Assembly (NCBI GenBank): GCA_903839675.1
Contig: CAIMDB010000028.1
Location: 1-64,000, forward strand
Source of the DNA: an uncultured Sphingomonadales bacterium
Lineage (GTDB): Bacteria; Pseudomonadota; Alphaproteobacteria; Sphingomonadales; Sphingomonadaceae
Reading direction: 5' to 3'
Length of the DNA stretch: 64,000 nt
Part shown: positions 63,249-64,000 of the stretch, in pieces
Layout of the letters: each line of letters opens with the position of its first letter
How positions within the stretch are numbered: position 1 is the stretch's first letter
Program-made: the position numbers and the translations under genes
Notes under the pieces: model-generated
Database searches by the model: none
Seen by the model: only the letters and a program-made list of their open reading frames with translations
Told to the model about the DNA's origin: nothing

Positions 63249-63431
63249 TCAGTGTTTCATGTGTTCGGGCATGCCCAGTGCCTGCCGCAATATGTTGTCA
63301 TAAAGCATCATCGCGGACTGCGCGTCTTCATCAAACAAGCAGCCCGTCGTTTCGAAAACGAGTTCAAGCGCGTCATAGAGGCTCCGATAAACATCATCGG
63401 CTTTCTCACCCAAATGGTTTAGAGGTTCCAT
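63249..63431 (-). CDS. Small conserved hypothetical protein, copy A
   Basis: The 60-residue product is acidic and helical (KADDVYRSLYDALELVF, then YDNILRQALGMPEHMKH). It is a paralogue of the gene at 63629-63811: 35 of 60 residues are identical by hand alignment, and the last 14 match exactly. GGAAGG precedes the ATG at about the right distance. No known family; the duplicated arrangement beside cytochrome c suggests a stable unit. Confidence 0.65.
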   Translation of the reverse strand: MEPLNHLGEKADDVYRSLYDALELVFETTGCLFDEDAQSAMMLYDNILRQALGMPEHMKH

Positions 63432-63520
63432 TGTCCGACCTACCTTCCTGCCCCCTTAACGTCTCTCCTTTTCAATTGCTTAGGCCTTTGCTTCATCCGG
63501 ATCGGCGCACCGTGTGGCTG

Positions 63521-63592
63521 AGAATGCCCTCGCCCGGCATGCAAGATGCAAAAGCGCTTCAAGCGGTGATCAGCTATCTCATGACCCCGCGC
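63521..63592 (+). pseudogene. Fragment of cytochrome c 3' end
   Basis: The plus strand here encodes RMPSPGMQDAKALQAVISYL followed by MTPR, which matches the last 24 residues of the cytochrome c at 63139-63210 (RMPFPGMQDAKARKAVISYL, then MTLR) with four differences. The rest of the gene, including the haem motif, is absent. It lies directly before copy B of the small protein gene, in the same arrangement as the original. Confidence 0.85.
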
Positions 63593-63628
63593 CAAGGCGA
63601 CAGGCGCCACCACCAACGCCCGGCGCAA

Positions 63629-63811
63629 TCAATGCTTCATGTGTTCGGGCATGCCCAGTGCCTGCCGCAATATGCCGTCATACACCAACAGCGCGGCCCG
63701 CGCCGCATCGTCAAACTCGCTTCCCGACGCCTCAAACACAACGGCAAGCGCCTCGTTGAGTTTGCGATAAAAATCATCAGCGGTCATGCCAAGATCATAG
63801 ATCGACCCCAT
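63629..63811 (-). CDS. Small conserved hypothetical protein, copy B
   Basis: This 60-residue paralogue of copy A has the pattern TADDFYRKLNEALAVVF and YDGILRQALGMPEHMKH. A 39-base stretch at the 3' end (63636-63674) is identical to 63256-63294 in copy A, pointing to recent duplication or gene conversion there. It lacks the single cysteine of copy A. A Crp-type palindrome lies 64 bases upstream of its ATG. Function is unknown. Confidence 0.65.
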   Translation of the reverse strand: MGSIYDLGMTADDFYRKLNEALAVVFEASGSEFDDAARAALLVYDGILRQALGMPEHMKH

Positions 63812-64000
63812 ATTTCGTCCTGCCCTTCACTCTTGTAAGTGTTGGCAATTAAAGGACTTATGCCCTGCTGGAGGTGTGACGGCGATCACAGTTTGCGCGA
63901 CAACCGCGGCCAAATTGGCGGCAATCAAATCTGACGTTCTCTCTAGGAACAATGCGCGGCAGTCGTCCCCCGCCGCTGATCGGCCAGATCATATTGCTGG
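63812..64000. other. Intergenic region at the right edge
   Basis: No gene is evident up to the window end. The stretch holds the Crp-type palindrome at 63875-63890 and a moderately AT-rich part (ggcaattaaagg, ggcaatcaaatc). It probably contains the promoter of copy B on the minus strand, and perhaps one for a gene beyond the window. Confidence 0.5.
63875..63890. promoter_or_regulatory. Crp-type binding site, perfect TGTGA-N6-TCACA
   Basis: TGTGA (63875-63879), cggcga and TCACA (63886-63890) form an exact match to the enterobacterial Crp consensus. It lies upstream of the minus-strand copy B gene. Several Crp/Fnr-family regulators could use it, including the one encoded at 5170-5844, though its specificity is unknown. 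Confidence 0.65.

Overview
The window looks like a chromosomal segment of a GC-rich, motile alphaproteobacterium, most likely of the order Sphingomonadales. The evidence is a circularly permuted two-piece tmRNA gene, GtrA/GT-C lipid-glycosylation genes, a TonB-dependent receptor beside peptide transport and amidohydrolases, a periplasmic catalase-peroxidase, a phasin, and several palindromic REP-like repeats. This placement is inferred from gene content. No rRNA gene is present.

Layout. 1-900: the left edge cuts an IS6-family transposase, followed by a tRNA-Ser(CGA). 1-6.3 kb: hspQ, a large secreted protein, rplU-rpmA with an intrinsic terminator, an acetyltransferase, and convergent Crp/Fnr-type and Rrf2-type regulators, the latter with a perfect palindrome at its start. 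6.3-6.7 kb: permuted tmRNA (tag ANDNEALALAA). 6.7-13.4 kb: membrane glycolipid cluster (two GT-C-like proteins, GtrA, a DPM1-like GT2, a methyltransferase, a PAP2-family enzyme). 13.4-14.7 kb: argG. 14.8-29.2 kb: a flagellar block. Flagellin fliC is divergent from fliEFGHIJKLMNOPQR-flhB-fliDS, with a near-consensus sigma-54 promoter before fliE and a sigma-28-like promoter before fliC. Most of these genes overlap by 4 bases, except where a REP-like palindrome lies between fliO and fliP.

29.2-39.2 kb: housekeeping genes: a Rossmann-fold protein, phasin, threonine aldolase with an EamA exporter, tRNA-Thr(GGT), a 41-residue small protein, an alpha/beta hydrolase, a VOC protein, M24 aminopeptidase P, a nitronate monooxygenase-like enzyme, a DAACS symporter and an NnrU-like protein. 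39.2-45.8 kb: a peptide-use locus: TonB receptor, two tandem amidohydrolases (one without its metal-binding histidines) and a POT peptide transporter. 46-49 kb: an M48/PDZ protease and hslVU, with a near-perfect sigma-32 promoter so close to hslV that the transcript may be leaderless. 49.5-53.7 kb: surface-polymer cluster (flippase, nucleotidyltransferase, HAD phosphatase, TagF-like transferase).

55.6-59.4 kb: the most interesting unit. It is a compact three-gene cassette of a membrane-anchored TIR-TPR protein, an unrecognised four-cysteine protein, and a protein combining a TRAFs-binding/TPR-like region, a SLOG-like nucleotide-sensing domain and a degenerate class III cyclase-like domain. 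It resembles the nucleotide-centred signalling and conflict systems predicted for SLOG and TIR families. 59.4-60.3 kb: pdeM and a DUF3297 gene. 60.5-64 kb: exported KatG, a cytochrome c, and a tandem duplication that left a broken cytochrome c tail and two 60-residue paralogues, with a perfect Crp-type palindrome at the outer end.
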